The notes: a model not told the origin generated them from the sequence alone. A stretch of DNA of 64,000 nucleotides from CAVVNC01 sp963750015 (GCA_963750015.1 CAVVPU010000127.1:1-64000); one strand, 5' to 3'; counted from the first letter of the stretch, positions 8,727-17,511 are shown. A program made the numbers and translations.

Positions 8727-10138
8727 AGAGAGTGAAACGGAACGGTATTGACTGGTTCTTGGAAGACGAGGAACTCGTCGCACTCATCAAAGAACTGGTC
8801 GTGGGGAAAAGGCTCCGCCGGACCCATGAATACCTGAGCCGAGACGGCGAGCAAGTCTTCCTGAAATACTTCGTCGAAAAGGGCCGTCTCGGATCGCTAA
8901 AGAACAGGCTCTGGCCGAGGGCCAAGAAGGAATACCTCCTGGGAAAGAGACTCGCGTCTCTTTCCGTGGCCACACCCGACCCGAGGGGTTACGGTGTTGC
9001 ACGGAGCGGTTCTTTTATCCTTCAGGAGCGCATCGAAGGTGTCTCATTCAGACATGCCTTTGACGAGAACCTCGACAGACCGAAGCTTCTGGACGCCCTG
9101 GCCCTGCTCCTCAAGCAATTGGGGGAAAACCGAATCAGACACAATGATCTCCATCTCGAAAACATCATGGTTCAGGGAGGCCGTCCTTTCCTTATCGACC
9201 TCCACAAGACACGAATGAGAAGAAGGCGCTTTTCCTTATCCGACGAAATGGTAAACTTGACCCACGCCCTCACCATGATTTACGACGGGTTGAGGGAGGA
9301 TGAAAAATCACGTTTTTTTGATCTCTATGGGAAGCCAGATAGACGAGGTAAGCTCGAGGAAGGCCTTTTGCGTTTGCGGAAAGCATGGATCGTCAGCAAA
9401 AAAAGAAGGGCCTTTTCGACCACGTCGAGGCTTGTCACCAAGGGTGACCGAATCTATGTACGTGGTGAAGAGGATCGCGGAGATGGCCGGTTCCTGGAAT
9501 TGATCAAGGAGGATAAAAAAGTCGTCGTCGAGGCCCGCGAGGACCACATAAGGAAGGAATACAGGGACAGGCGTAGACTCAAGAAGGCCTGGCAGGCCCA
9601 CGTAGTCCTCGAATACCTCGATATGGCTGTCGGTCCGCGTCCATTCTATATCCGGAAGGCTTCACTTTTCCATAGAGGTTACATCGCCATGGAGGATTTG
9701 CGCGGCCGGGGAGAAGAATTGGACCGGTTCCTCGACAAAAAATACGACACCATGAGCCCGGAACAACGGCGCCGTCTCTTCGATGCCCTGTCCCGCTTCA
9801 TCAAAGACCTTCTGGGAAAAGGTGTTTATCACAGGGACCTAAAAGCATGCAATCTTTTCGTGCTTTCTGATGGCTTCAGACTCCTCGATATCGAGGACGT
9901 GCAATTTGGTATCCCTACTGTAGAAGAGCTACAAAAGATGTTTCTCCAGATGAATACCTCGGTACCGGGGAGAATTTCGATGCCCGAACGAATAAGGTTC
10001 TTTGCGAGGACCACCCGCGGACTAGGCCAGGACAGAAGAAAGCTCTTTAGGGCTGTAACAAAGGCTTCCCGCCAAGAAGAGATTGTCTATGAAGGAGCCG
10101 CCGGACTCAGAAAGGAATCCTGGCAAGGGCATCGCTGA
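8723..10138 (+). CDS. Tandem LPS-kinase-like (WaaP/Kdo kinase fold) protein
   Basis: Protein of 471 residues with two protein-kinase-like catalytic lobes in one chain. The first has HNDLHLENIM (residues 140-149) and metal-binding IDLH (158-161). The second has HRDLKACNLF (370-379) and DIED (389-392). Such lobes are typical of the WaaP/KdkA/RIO-like families that phosphorylate LPS core sugars. It overlaps the upstream glycosyltransferase by 4 bp and should be cotranslated with it, so a role in phosphorylating a surface glycan is a reasonable inference. The 3' end overlaps the convergent radical SAM gene by 32 bp. Substrate is unknown. Confidence 0.75.
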   Translation: MKRVKRNGIDWFLEDEELVALIKELVVGKRLRRTHEYLSRDGEQVFLKYFVEKGRLGSLKNRLWPRAKKEYLLGKRLASLSVATPDPRGYGVARSGSFILQERIEGVSFRHAFDENLDRPKLLDALALLLKQLGENRIRHNDLHLENIMVQGGRPFLIDLHKTRMRRRRFSLSDEMVNLTHALTMIYDGLREDEKSRFFDLYGKPDRRGKLEEGLLRLRKAWIVSKKRRAFSTTSRLVTKGDRIYVRGEEDRGDGRFLELIKEDKKVVVEAREDHIRKEYRDRRRLKKAWQAHVVLEYLDMAVGPRPFYIRKASLFHRGYIAMEDLRGRGEELDRFLDKKYDTMSPEQRRRLFDALSRFIKDLLGKGVYHRDLKACNLFVLSDGFRLLDIEDVQFGIPTVEELQKMFLQMNTSVPGRISMPERIRFFARTTRGLGQDRRKLFRAVTKASRQEEIVYEGAAGLRKESWQGHR

Positions 10139-11129
10139 GATCACCCTTCGCAGTCTTTCCTCCTGCCTCGACGACAAAATGACCTCTCCTCAGTGCTTGA
10201 TCCGTCTCCCAGACGATCGAAATGCCGACCTTTTGCAGCTTCTCAACGTTGGACCGCCGGTGACCAACAAGAAGAGGGACGTCACCCGGGTAAATCCGAA
10301 CACGCAGTTCCCGGTTGGTTCCGATTTCCGCGCATTTACTCTCCAGGGCAAGCCGAAACGTTTCCGATTTCACCAAATCCCCTAAGGCGGGGTGATAAGG
10401 CCCGGCGACGATCCGTGACCGCAGGGCCGTGTTTTCTGTAAGACCCATCTTGATGGTCGCGATGCCGTGAGTCCATGCGCTTGCATAGACGTAAGCCGCT
10501 TTCGTCACCGCTCTTTCCAGGGTATCGGGAACATATGCCCCTGACCTGAATTGATCAAAAAGGGGGGTCTCCTCGATCACCACGAGAGGGTATATGCGTA
10601 TGAAGGAAGGCGCAAGGCTGAGGATCTCGGCGACGTTCCTCCGAAGGTCGGCGTCTGTTTCCCCCGGGAGGCCGACCATCACTTGCATGCCTGTCTCAAA
10701 CCCTTCCTCTTTCATGATCTTTACGGTGTTGCGAGAGTCCTCGCTATTATGGCCCCTGTTGAGGAGAGCAAGAATATTATCGTTAAAAGTCGGGGTGCCG
10801 ATCTCTATCGTTTTCACACGGTGGTTCTTGAGCGCCCTTATAGCATCTGTGCTCACAGGTCCCGGTTTTGCCGACATGCGCAGATGGGTGATCTTTTCCC
10901 TGTAAGGCTCGAAAAGATCAAGGAGACGCTCCAGCGATTCAGATTCGACCCCTAGAGGATTTCCGCCGTAAAGCGCCACTTCCACGGGACTTTCATGCCG
11001 TCCGAGCGACGTGTCTATGCGCTGTCGCAGCCCATGCTCTTCGGAAGTGTCGTTGGTTATGAAATTCTGGTTGCAGTACGTGCATCGCTGCCGGCAGCCG
11101 AAGTGCGGCAGGAAGACGGGCACGATCAT
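10107..11129 (-). CDS. Radical SAM protein, Elp3/HemN-like
   Basis: Protein of 340 residues with an N-terminal radical SAM cluster motif CRQRCTYCNQ (about residues 12-21), followed by YGGNPLG, the GTPTFNDNIL and MVGLPGETDAD segments typical of Elp3/HemN-like enzymes, and a C-terminal domain rich in arginine and valine. The start at 11129 overlaps the rnc stop by 4 bp (ATGA), and the extra upstream frame lies inside rnc. It probably forms an operon with rnc. The specific reaction is not recognisable; there is no acetyltransferase domain, so it is not a full Elp3. Confidence 0.8.
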   Translation of the reverse strand: MIVPVFLPHFGCRQRCTYCNQNFITNDTSEEHGLRQRIDTSLGRHESPVEVALYGGNPLGVESESLERLLDLFEPYREKITHLRMSAKPGPVSTDAIRALKNHRVKTIEIGTPTFNDNILALLNRGHNSEDSRNTVKIMKEEGFETGMQVMVGLPGETDADLRRNVAEILSLAPSFIRIYPLVVIEETPLFDQFRSGAYVPDTLERAVTKAAYVYASAWTHGIATIKMGLTENTALRSRIVAGPYHPALGDLVKSETFRLALESKCAEIGTNRELRVRIYPGDVPLLVGHRRSNVEKLQKVGISIVWETDQALRRGHFVVEAGGKTAKGDLSDALARIPF

Positions 11130-11863
11130 GAGGTTTCGATTTGTTCCAGCAAAAGTGTCGCGGCTTTTTGCTCTGCCTCCCGCTTGCTCTTGCCCATCCC
11201 CTTCGCCTTGAGCTCTTTGCCTACGTAAACGTAAATGCTGAAACCTTCCTTTCCCTTCCTCGTAAGCCGGTATTTGGGAAGAACGCCCCATTTCTTTTGA
11301 GAATATTCCTGAAGCACATTCTTCGGATTCTTCTGCTTCAGTTTTTCCTCCAGAAAATAAGGACCGAACAGGCTTTTCACCACTCGTGAGACCACCCTGA
11401 ATCCGCCATCGAGGTAAACAGCCCCTATGAGCGCTTCCAACATATTGGAGAGGACCTTGGAATCGGATGGCAGGTTGGTTTTTCCATTTCCATAGGACAT
11501 ATACTTGTCAAGCCTGATCGTCCTGGCAACTTCGGTCAGCATGTCTCTCTTGACGAGGCACGACCTCGCATTGCTCAAGAACCCTTCGTCTTTGTCAGTG
11601 TATTTCTTGAAAAGGAGTATGCTGACAACAGAATTAAGAACAGCATCTCCCAGGAATTCAAGTTTTTCGTTTTCTGACTTTTCCAGACTCTTCTTGTCGT
11701 TGACGTATGAAGCATGGGTAATGGCCTGGGCCAGGAGGCTCCGGTCCCTAAATTCATATCCGACAATCGTTTCGAGAGGTGAAGGATTGGAAACCCGGGT
11801 TAAAGCCGCTTCATTCTTTCTTCTCAATCGACTTCCCGCCTCCCGGTCTTCCCTATCATCCAT
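11126..11863 (-). CDS. rnc: Ribonuclease III
   Basis: Double-strand-specific endoribonuclease for rRNA and mRNA processing. The catalytic signature NEKLEFLGDAVLN and the second acidic site MLEALIGAVYLDGG are present, followed by a double-stranded RNA-binding domain (NVLQEYSQKKWG ... GKSKREAEQKAA). The start is set at the ATG at 11863, which has GAGGAG nine bases upstream; an earlier ATG at 11947 would add 28 low-complexity basic residues. From the chosen start the protein has 245 residues, slightly longer than the usual 226. Confidence 0.93.
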   Translation of the reverse strand: MDDREDREAGSRLRRKNEAALTRVSNPSPLETIVGYEFRDRSLLAQAITHASYVNDKKSLEKSENEKLEFLGDAVLNSVVSILLFKKYTDKDEGFLSNARSCLVKRDMLTEVARTIRLDKYMSYGNGKTNLPSDSKVLSNMLEALIGAVYLDGGFRVVSRVVKSLFGPYFLEEKLKQKNPKNVLQEYSQKKWGVLPKYRLTRKGKEGFSIYVYVGKELKAKGMGKSKREAEQKAATLLLEQIETS

Positions 11864-12097
11864 GGCTCCATACTCCTCGCGACGCATCTTCCGCGGTCTC
11901 AACATCCGAGGACCCTGTTTGGCGTTGATCTCAGATAGGCGAGCCACTTCGGACGTGGCCTCACTCTATCACGGTTCAAAATTTGGCGTCAACACAAATG
12001 AAAGAAAGAGACGGGCGGACGGGACTCTGCTTCGCTCGATTGGATTTGCGGAGCTTAAGGTACCAGGAGACGCCCATGAACTCGAGACGAACCCTTC

Positions 12098-12592
12098 TCA
12101 CGATCGGGATCTGAGTTCGTCGCCTATCTCCGAGGCTCTCTCTTTTACGTCCGCCGACCTCTCCGTAAGGGCCATGATGGAGAGCTTGCGTCTGATGTCT
12201 TCTTTTTCCCTCGCCGACACCCCACCATAAATTTGTTGCAGTTTTTCCATGGCGAGCAGCGCAATCTCTACATTCTTCGCATCCAGCATGAGCAGGAGAG
12301 TCGACGTATCGTCCGGGGGTCCGAACTTCGCGACATACTTCTGAATAGCCGGAAGAAAGGTCGACGCGCCATAGCTCTTGTGGATCTTGTTATAGAGCTT
12401 TTCATGCTCCAGAGTGCCTTTATCTCCTTTGAAAAGCTTCTCGAGTGCTTCCTTGTGGCGTCCCGTATTCCACCTGTCCCCGGCCTGCCCATCTTTCTGC
12501 CCTGGTTTGTCTTCCCTGACGTGGCTGCTCCTGTCTCGCCGTTTGTCTATCTCGCGCCAGGAGGGCTTTTCATCATCATCATAGTCGCCCAT
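12098..12592 (-). CDS. Conserved-looking hypothetical protein, charged and helical
   Basis: Not a family I recognise. About 164 residues: an acidic/basic, low-complexity first 45 residues, then a helical region with alternating charged and hydrophobic residues. A central segment (FLPAIQKYVAKFGPPDDTSTLLLMLDAKNVEIALLAMEKL, positions about 100-140) resembles a helical-repeat protein. The start is chosen at 12592 because GAGGAG sits seven bases upstream; in-frame ATGs further upstream lack a site. It lies upstream of rnc on the same strand with a gap of about 230 bp. No signal peptide or membrane segment. Confidence 0.6.
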   Translation of the reverse strand: MGDYDDDEKPSWREIDKRRDRSSHVREDKPGQKDGQAGDRWNTGRHKEALEKLFKGDKGTLEHEKLYNKIHKSYGASTFLPAIQKYVAKFGPPDDTSTLLLMLDAKNVEIALLAMEKLQQIYGGVSAREKEDIRRKLSIMALTERSADVKERASEIGDELRSRS

Positions 12593-12723
12593 ATCCATCT
12601 CCTCGAGGAAAATACCGCGAATATTCCCTCTATCCACAGGAATTGCATAATGGGATTATATCACATGAGCCGATGTAGCAGAAATACCGGTTTGGCGACA
12701 CGGGGCAAAACCGAGGAATACAA

Positions 12724-12748
12724 CGGGGCCCCTTGAACATGGGCCCCG
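12724..12748 (-). terminator. GC-rich hairpin downstream of the cold-shock gene
   Basis: A perfect 8-bp stem (CGGGGCCC / GGGCCCCG) with a 9-base loop begins 18 bp past the csp stop. The downstream side on the minus strand is only modestly U-rich (TTGTATTCC), so termination is likely but not certain. Confidence 0.55.
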
Positions 12749-12765
12749 CATAGAAGGCTCAGGTT

Positions 12766-12966
12766 CTATAGCTTAACCACGTTTGCGGCCTGCATGCCCT
12801 TGGGTCCCTCAACAACCTCGAAGCTTACCGGCTGACCTTCCGTTAAGGACTTGAACCCGTTTTCCTGAATAGCGGTATAATGAACAAATACGACAGTACC
12901 ATCCTCCCCATTAATAAACCCGAAGCCTCGCGAGTCGTTGAACCACTTCACCGTTCCCTTCGGCAT
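12766..12966 (-). CDS. Cold-shock domain protein (CspA family)
   Basis: Single cold-shock domain of 66 residues with both RNA-binding motifs: RNP1 SRGFGFI (residues 12-18) and an RNP2 variant VFVHYTAI (28-35). Proteins of this type melt mRNA secondary structure and can act as transcription antiterminators. A Shine-Dalgarno-like GGGGG lies about nine bases before the ATG. The 5' region is exceptional: a sigma-54-like promoter about 65 bp upstream of the ATG and two tandem palindromes further up, listed separately. That arrangement suggests activation by an enhancer-binding protein rather than a simple cold-shock leader. Confidence 0.92.
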   Translation of the reverse strand: MPKGTVKWFNDSRGFGFINGEDGTVVFVHYTAIQENGFKSLTEGQPVSFEVVEGPKGMQAANVVKL

Positions 12967-13030
12967 TGAAATTACCCCCTTGCTTGTTCATAAAATTGCG
13001 GAACCCTCAAATGTTCGCCGCACCTCGTTG

Positions 13031-13046
13031 TACAAAAAGCGTGCCA
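13031..13046 (-). promoter_or_regulatory. Sigma-54 (RpoN) type promoter for the cold-shock gene
   Basis: On the minus strand this reads TGGCACGCTTTTTGTA. It matches the -24/-12 consensus TGGCACG-N4-TTGC at every fixed base except the last C. The predicted transcript would start near 13021, giving a leader of about 55 bases before the csp ATG at 12966. The spacing between GG and the -12 element is correct. Confidence 0.6.
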
Positions 13047-13135
13047 CTTCAAGAAGAGGATCCTATTTACGTCAGTCCTCGCAGCAACCGCGTCATTTGT
13101 CCATAAGTGCCCTTGTGACCCGACGCTCATTGCCC

Positions 13136-13170
13136 CAAGACATTGTCTTGTTGAACAAGACAGTGTCTTG
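13136..13170. promoter_or_regulatory. Two tandem palindromes, probable upstream activator sites
   Basis: Two copies of CAAGACA-N-TGTCTTG, both perfect inverted repeats, occupy 13136-13150 and 13156-13170, separated by TTGAA, so their centres are exactly 20 bp (two helical turns) apart. A degenerate third copy follows at about 13176-13190 and a half-site near 13195. They lie about 120-140 bp upstream of the start predicted from the sigma-54-like promoter, the usual place for enhancer-binding-protein sites. The cognate regulator is not in the window. Confidence 0.65.
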
Positions 13171-13318
13171 CCTCACAAGAATAGTCTCAGGCGATAAGAC
13201 AACCAAATGCCCAACGGATGACGGAACCCGGGGTACTTCACCAATAGATCGACGGTGCCCGGATTTGATTTATGAAACAGAGAAGGGCCAGGGAAGCATC
13301 TGCATATCCTAATCTTGT

Positions 13319-13344
13319 TTTGCCATCAGTTCCGCGATGGCAAA
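13319..13344. repeat. Inverted repeat between the TolC-type gene and csp
   Basis: A perfect 9-bp stem (TTTGCCATC / GATGGCAAA) with an 8-base loop. It lies about 145 bp past the stop of the TolC-type gene. No U-tract follows on that strand, so a factor-independent terminator is possible but not well supported. Apart from this, the promoter and the palindromes, the 12967-13488 interval holds no gene I can support. Confidence 0.4.
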
Positions 13345-13488
13345 GCCTTTCTACGGTCTCTTTGCCGATACTATCATGACCGAAGGCGGTGAAAGGTAAG
13401 ACGGCACAATATTCGTATGGGGTATAAATACCGAACTAGTGTCGGGGAAAATCTCAGTTGCTCATACCGTAAAGACTCGACTCCATTG

Positions 13489-14943
13489 TTATCTTGTTAC
13501 GCCTATCGCCTTCTCGATGGCGGCTTGGGCGTTCTTGTAATCCCTTAAGGCTGCTGTATAGGTGAGCTCCGCGTTACTTTGGGCTATTATGGCGTCCGTC
13601 ACTTCCAAAGGACCACCAACACCCGCCTCATATCTGCCATTAGCAAGATCGACGTTCTCTTTACCCTGTCTTATTGCCAGTTCCGAGGCTTTAATCCTTT
13701 CGCCTGCATCGCGCAGATTCACATAGCCCTGTTGGACTTGGCTGTATATATCGAGACGGAGAGACCGTTCGTTGGCGCTCGCAATACCAAAATTGGCTTG
13801 GGCTTCATTTATTTGATAACGTGTAAGAAAGCCGTTAAATATGGGAGCCGAGACGGCCAGCCCATAACTCCAACTGTTTTGCAGGGGAAAATCAACCCCC
13901 GAGTAGTTATAGTATCCGTTAGCCGTAAGAACGGGAAGGTAACCCTTTTCGGCGAGGGCGATCGATTCTTTCGAAGACTCCCTCCTTCTTGTTTGCGCAA
14001 GAAGATCGGGCCTCATTTCGTAGGCTTGCCTGAGGGCGTCGTCGAAGGGCAGATCGTATCGCTCATAAAGCAACTCATTTTGGAGTCGGTAATGGGGAGC
14101 GTTCGGGATACCGATTGCATTATTGAGAGTGACAAAGGCGAGATTCACCTGATTCTCGGCCGATATGAGACTTACCTTCGCGTTGCTTAGATCGACCTCT
14201 GATTTGGTCACGTCGAACTTCGCTTTTGTTCCTTGCTCGTAGAAACCCCGAGCTTGCTCTAAGTGCTGTTCGTACTGCTTAACCGACTGTTCTGTTACAT
14301 CAAAGTTTCGTTCTGCTTGCAGCACGTTGTAGTAGGCTTGTTTCACGTTAAAGACGACCGTTTGTCGGACGCCGGCCAGATCGTAACCGGCGGCATCGGC
14401 ATTGAGTTTGCCGACCCGCACCTGGCTTGAAGTCTTGCCGAAGTCATAAAGAATCTGACTGAGCCCCAGGCTGCCCACATACTGGTCGTAGGGACCGGTA
14501 GCGGTCGGGACCAAACCGGGACTGGTCGCCCCCTGTCCCGTGACAGAGGACGTCATACCGCCAAGAGGCGGGCTCGTCGTGCTAAACGCGGTCACGGGTG
14601 AAACCCTTGTATAGGAGCCGGAGGCGCTCACTTGTGGATAGTAGCTGGATCTGGCTTCACCGATGCGCGCCTCGTTGGCCCGCAAGGTGTACCGGGCCGC
14701 AAGTATGGCCGGCTGGGCCTCCAGGGCGATCTCGATGGCTCGCGAGAGGGGCAGGACGTCTCCAGGTTGAATAGCCTGACCGGTCTGAGAAAAGGAGGGA
14801 ACCGGCGCGAGAAGCTGCAACAAAACCGGCCACAACAGGGCCAATCCCCGGCAGAGGCCTAAAAGGCATTTCCCGTTAACCGGGAGGGAGAGACGGATCA
14901 ATTCTTTTAGTGAGGATGATTCACTTTTTGATTCCTCGGACAT
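13489..14943 (-). CDS. TolC-family outer-membrane efflux channel
   Basis: Outer-membrane channel of 484 residues. After a charged start there is a long signal segment (about residues 25-52, ending near PSFSQ). Two OEP repeats follow, each with the pattern of long amphipathic helices: about 65-270 and 285-480 (for example LGLSQILYDFGKTSSQVRVGK and YGLAVSAPIFNGFLTRYQINEAQ). It forms the trimeric exit duct for RND or ABC/type I pumps. It stands alone here, so its pump partner may be encoded elsewhere; the MexEF-type operon at 53.9-58.3 kb lacks its own channel. Pump assignment is inference. Confidence 0.88.
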   Translation of the reverse strand: MSEESKSESSSLKELIRLSLPVNGKCLLGLCRGLALLWPVLLQLLAPVPSFSQTGQAIQPGDVLPLSRAIEIALEAQPAILAARYTLRANEARIGEARSSYYPQVSASGSYTRVSPVTAFSTTSPPLGGMTSSVTGQGATSPGLVPTATGPYDQYVGSLGLSQILYDFGKTSSQVRVGKLNADAAGYDLAGVRQTVVFNVKQAYYNVLQAERNFDVTEQSVKQYEQHLEQARGFYEQGTKAKFDVTKSEVDLSNAKVSLISAENQVNLAFVTLNNAIGIPNAPHYRLQNELLYERYDLPFDDALRQAYEMRPDLLAQTRRRESSKESIALAEKGYLPVLTANGYYNYSGVDFPLQNSWSYGLAVSAPIFNGFLTRYQINEAQANFGIASANERSLRLDIYSQVQQGYVNLRDAGERIKASELAIRQGKENVDLANGRYEAGVGGPLEVTDAIIAQSNAELTYTAALRDYKNAQAAIEKAIGVTR

Positions 14944-15312
14944 AACCCTCCTACCGACAAGACACCTTCAGCCCTGCCGTATAGCCGGCCTGACCGGCAT
15001 CGAGGGCAGGAAAGTGGGGTGAATCAGAAAATATCTCGTATCATAAAATTTTTTTGCTCCGTAGGCAACTATGAACTCCTCACTCCTCCACTGCAAGTTG
15101 ATGATTGGGTGAATCCTGAAAAGGCCTGAGTCGCGATTCACGGGCCCGTCGCCGTCGGATGCCCCTCGGGGGTCGGGGCCGACTGGATTATTCCCAAAGG
15201 ATGGACATCACTTTCGCCTTCAACCGGGCATTTTCCTTGCGCGGAATGAGGGCTATGCTTACGTTTATTCTTGAGTAAAAGAAGCAATTTTAGGTAAAAT
15301 GGGAGGTATGAT
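14944..15312. other. Intergenic region between divergent genes
   Basis: No gene is supported here. It separates the divergent TolC-type gene and a small unknown gene. The part next to the TolC-type gene is A/T-rich around 15040-15056 and contains a short GC hairpin (GCCGG / CCGGC) near 14985. A strong Shine-Dalgarno GGGAGG lies ahead of the gene at 15313. No clear promoter pair was found. Confidence 0.4.
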
Positions 15313-15732
15313 ATGTTAGACATGGAGACTCCTCACAAGAGGATGCAGGAGCTGTGCGATTGTTTCGCCGAGACTGATCCGCTGAGGGAAATGGCGATGC
15401 TTCCCTCTGACTCGGACAAAGACGAGGCGGCCCTAAAGTGGCTGGCATTGGCTGTCCTTCACGGCGTGGACCGGAATGCAAAAAGGATCTCGTTGGAAAG
15501 GACGACTGACGGTACCATAAAAACCGCCGCAGAATACAGAGATACCGAGCTTCCTTCGCCAGGCAAGGAGATAGGGAGCAGAATTATAGAGGCGGTCAGA
15601 CAGGTCAGCCATATCGAGGGTAAGGAAGGGCAGACGCCTCTTGCTGTGGGTATCAGGGATAGCAACATCGAGATCCTCGTCAAGGTAAAAAAAGAGGACG
15701 GCTCGGAGAAGATCACCCTCGAATTCGAGTGA
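15313..15732 (+). CDS. Hypothetical protein
   Basis: A 139-residue soluble protein of unknown family. The first half is helical (KRMQELCDCFAETDPLREM; then DKDEAALKWLALAVLHGVDR), and the second half contains short beta-rich segments ending in VKKEDGSEKITLEFE. There are only two cysteines, both near residue 15. GGGAGG lies nine bases ahead of the ATG. The stop overlaps or abuts the start region of the following Fe-S flavoprotein gene, suggesting coexpression. Nothing in the sequence allows a function to be named. Confidence 0.65.
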   Translation: MLDMETPHKRMQELCDCFAETDPLREMAMLPSDSDKDEAALKWLALAVLHGVDRNAKRISLERTTDGTIKTAAEYRDTELPSPGKEIGSRIIEAVRQVSHIEGKEGQTPLAVGIRDSNIEILVKVKKEDGSEKITLEFE

Positions 15733-15752
15733 AAAGGTTTGTGAGGTCAAAG

Positions 15753-16337
15753 ATGAGAGTGGCTGTGTTCAATGGGTCTCCACGAAAAAACGGGAACACT
15801 GAGTCCCTTCTATGGGAGGCCCTCCGGCCGATCGAATATGCCGGCCACGAAGTGACAAAATTCAATTTAAATGAATTGAATATAAAGCCTTGTCAGGATT
15901 GCGGCGGCTGCGAGGGAACCGGGATTTGTGTCTGGAAGGATGACATGACGATGATAGGGGAGGCTATCCGCGCGTCGGAACGCCTTATTCTCGCCTCTCC
16001 GGTCTTCTTCTTTGCACTTTCCGCCCAAACAAAAACCATGATTGATAGATGCCAGGCCTTCTGGTGCGAGAAATACCTCCTGAAGCGGCCGATTCCAGAG
16101 GGACCGAATGGGCGAAAAGCCTTGCTTCTCTTGGTGGGAGGCATGAAAAAGGAAATAGGCATTCAATGCAGCGAGGCATCCGCAAAGGCCTTTTTTCGAA
16201 CTGTCAGCGTCCCGGAGCACGAAACTCTGAGCTTTCTAGGAATCGATAAGAAGGGAGCAATCTCTGAACACCCAACGGCCTTTAACGAGGTCTATCTCGC
16301 GGCGCGAAGGTTGATCGGTCTTGACGAACGGGCGTAG
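15753..16337 (+). CDS. Iron-sulfur flavoprotein / NADPH-dependent FMN reductase family
   Basis: Flavodoxin-fold protein of 194 residues. The FMN phosphate loop NGSPRKNGNTESLL (about residues 7-20) opens the fold, followed by a cysteine cluster CQDCGGCEGTGIC (about 49-61) of the type that carries a [4Fe-4S] centre in archaeal and clostridial iron-sulfur flavoproteins, and ASPVFFFALSAQTKTMIDR. The family moves electrons between ferredoxin and small acceptors in anaerobes. The start is placed at the ATG at 15753, which begins the beta strand directly; an upstream in-frame start at 15729 overlaps the previous gene. Confidence 0.85.
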   Translation: MRVAVFNGSPRKNGNTESLLWEALRPIEYAGHEVTKFNLNELNIKPCQDCGGCEGTGICVWKDDMTMIGEAIRASERLILASPVFFFALSAQTKTMIDRCQAFWCEKYLLKRPIPEGPNGRKALLLLVGGMKKEIGIQCSEASAKAFFRTVSVPEHETLSFLGIDKKGAISEHPTAFNEVYLAARRLIGLDERA

Positions 16338-16356
16338 CGGCGTACAAGACGCAGAC

Positions 16357-17364
16357 ATGGATAATAGTTACAGTCGGGCAAAAGACCTGCACCTTCAGAC
16401 ATGCCTCGCCCAAGATGTGGAGTCGGAACGCTCCACAGGTCTTGAAACTATTTTTCTCGAACCTGGTTTGCCGGATTTCTCCGTTATTGAAGTGGACACG
16501 AGCTGTCAATTCTTGGGAAAGACCCTTTCTCTGCCTCTTCTAATCGCCCCTATCACTGGCGGAGGCAGTCAATCGACCCGTATAAACAAGAACCTTGCGA
16601 TGGCGGCCGAGCACCTCCGAATCGGCATGGCCGTGGGCTCGATGAGGCCCATGTTGGAAGGAAAGGTGGGTCCAGAGTCTTACATGGTGAGGGAATTCGC
16701 GCCAACTGTCCCTCTTCTTGCCAATATTGGACTGATTCATGTAAGAAAAGGAGCTGACTACCTTCTTAAAGCTGTCGAATCCATTGGGGGGGATGGAATC
16801 ACGATATACGTCAACCCGCTGCACGAGATCCTTCAGCGGGAAGGGGAGAAGGATTTCAAGGGCATGCTCGAAGCTCTCGGCGCAATCGCGCAAGGCTTTC
16901 CCTATCCGATATTCGTAAAAGAGGTTGGATTCGGGGTGTCGGACCAGGTACTCGAATGGGCCTCGATGAAGAGAATCGCGGGAGTGGACGTTGCCGGGAT
17001 GGGAGGCACCAACTGGGCGAAGGTCGAGGGACTGATCCAGGGCAAGAATTACTCCGTCTATCAGGAACTCGGAAAGCGCACGCGAGACGTTATACTCGCT
17101 GCGACCAACAGCCTTACTGACAACCAGTGGGTGATCGCGTCCGGCGGCATCAGGACGGGGGTCGATATGGCCAAAGCATTTGCACTCGGCGCCCAGTGCA
17201 TCGCGATGGCCCTTCCGTTCCTGAGATGGGGTAACAAATCGACCGAGGAAGTAGTGCAAGCGGTCGAAAAACTAAGAGAAGAGCTCCTGATCACTCTCTG
17301 GTATTCCGGATGTCGACGGCCCGCAGATCTAAAAGGGAAGTACACGTGGGAACAGGGTCTCTGA
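16357..17364 (+). CDS. fni: Type 2 isopentenyl-diphosphate delta-isomerase
   Basis: FMN-dependent enzyme interconverting IPP and DMAPP for isoprenoid synthesis. Visible motifs: N-terminal SRAKDLHL, PLLIAPITGGG (FMN/substrate), AVGSMRPML, VKEVGFGVS, AGMGGTNWAKVE and the phosphate-binding ASGGIRTGVDMAKAFALGA. Length (335 residues) is normal. The active-site pair that is normally Gln-Glu is His-Glu here (NPLHE, His at 16822-16824), which removes a conserved catalytic-site glutamine. The ATG at 16357 is chosen; a TTG at 16321 is an alternative, and neither has a strong ribosome-binding site. Activity should be considered likely but unproven because of the substitution. Confidence 0.85.
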   Translation: MDNSYSRAKDLHLQTCLAQDVESERSTGLETIFLEPGLPDFSVIEVDTSCQFLGKTLSLPLLIAPITGGGSQSTRINKNLAMAAEHLRIGMAVGSMRPMLEGKVGPESYMVREFAPTVPLLANIGLIHVRKGADYLLKAVESIGGDGITIYVNPLHEILQREGEKDFKGMLEALGAIAQGFPYPIFVKEVGFGVSDQVLEWASMKRIAGVDVAGMGGTNWAKVEGLIQGKNYSVYQELGKRTRDVILAATNSLTDNQWVIASGGIRTGVDMAKAFALGAQCIAMALPFLRWGNKSTEEVVQAVEKLREELLITLWYSGCRRPADLKGKYTWEQGL

Positions 17365-17511
17365 CGCCTACATCTTGAGAAATCCTCCTCGCTGTTTCAT
17401 AATTGATTGGCCTCAAGGCTATCGACGGGACGTTCTTGGACTTCCCGAAAGTCAGTGATGGAAAGGCGGGGCCAAAAGTGGCGTCTTTCCCATAGATAAG
17501 GAGGAAAAGGC

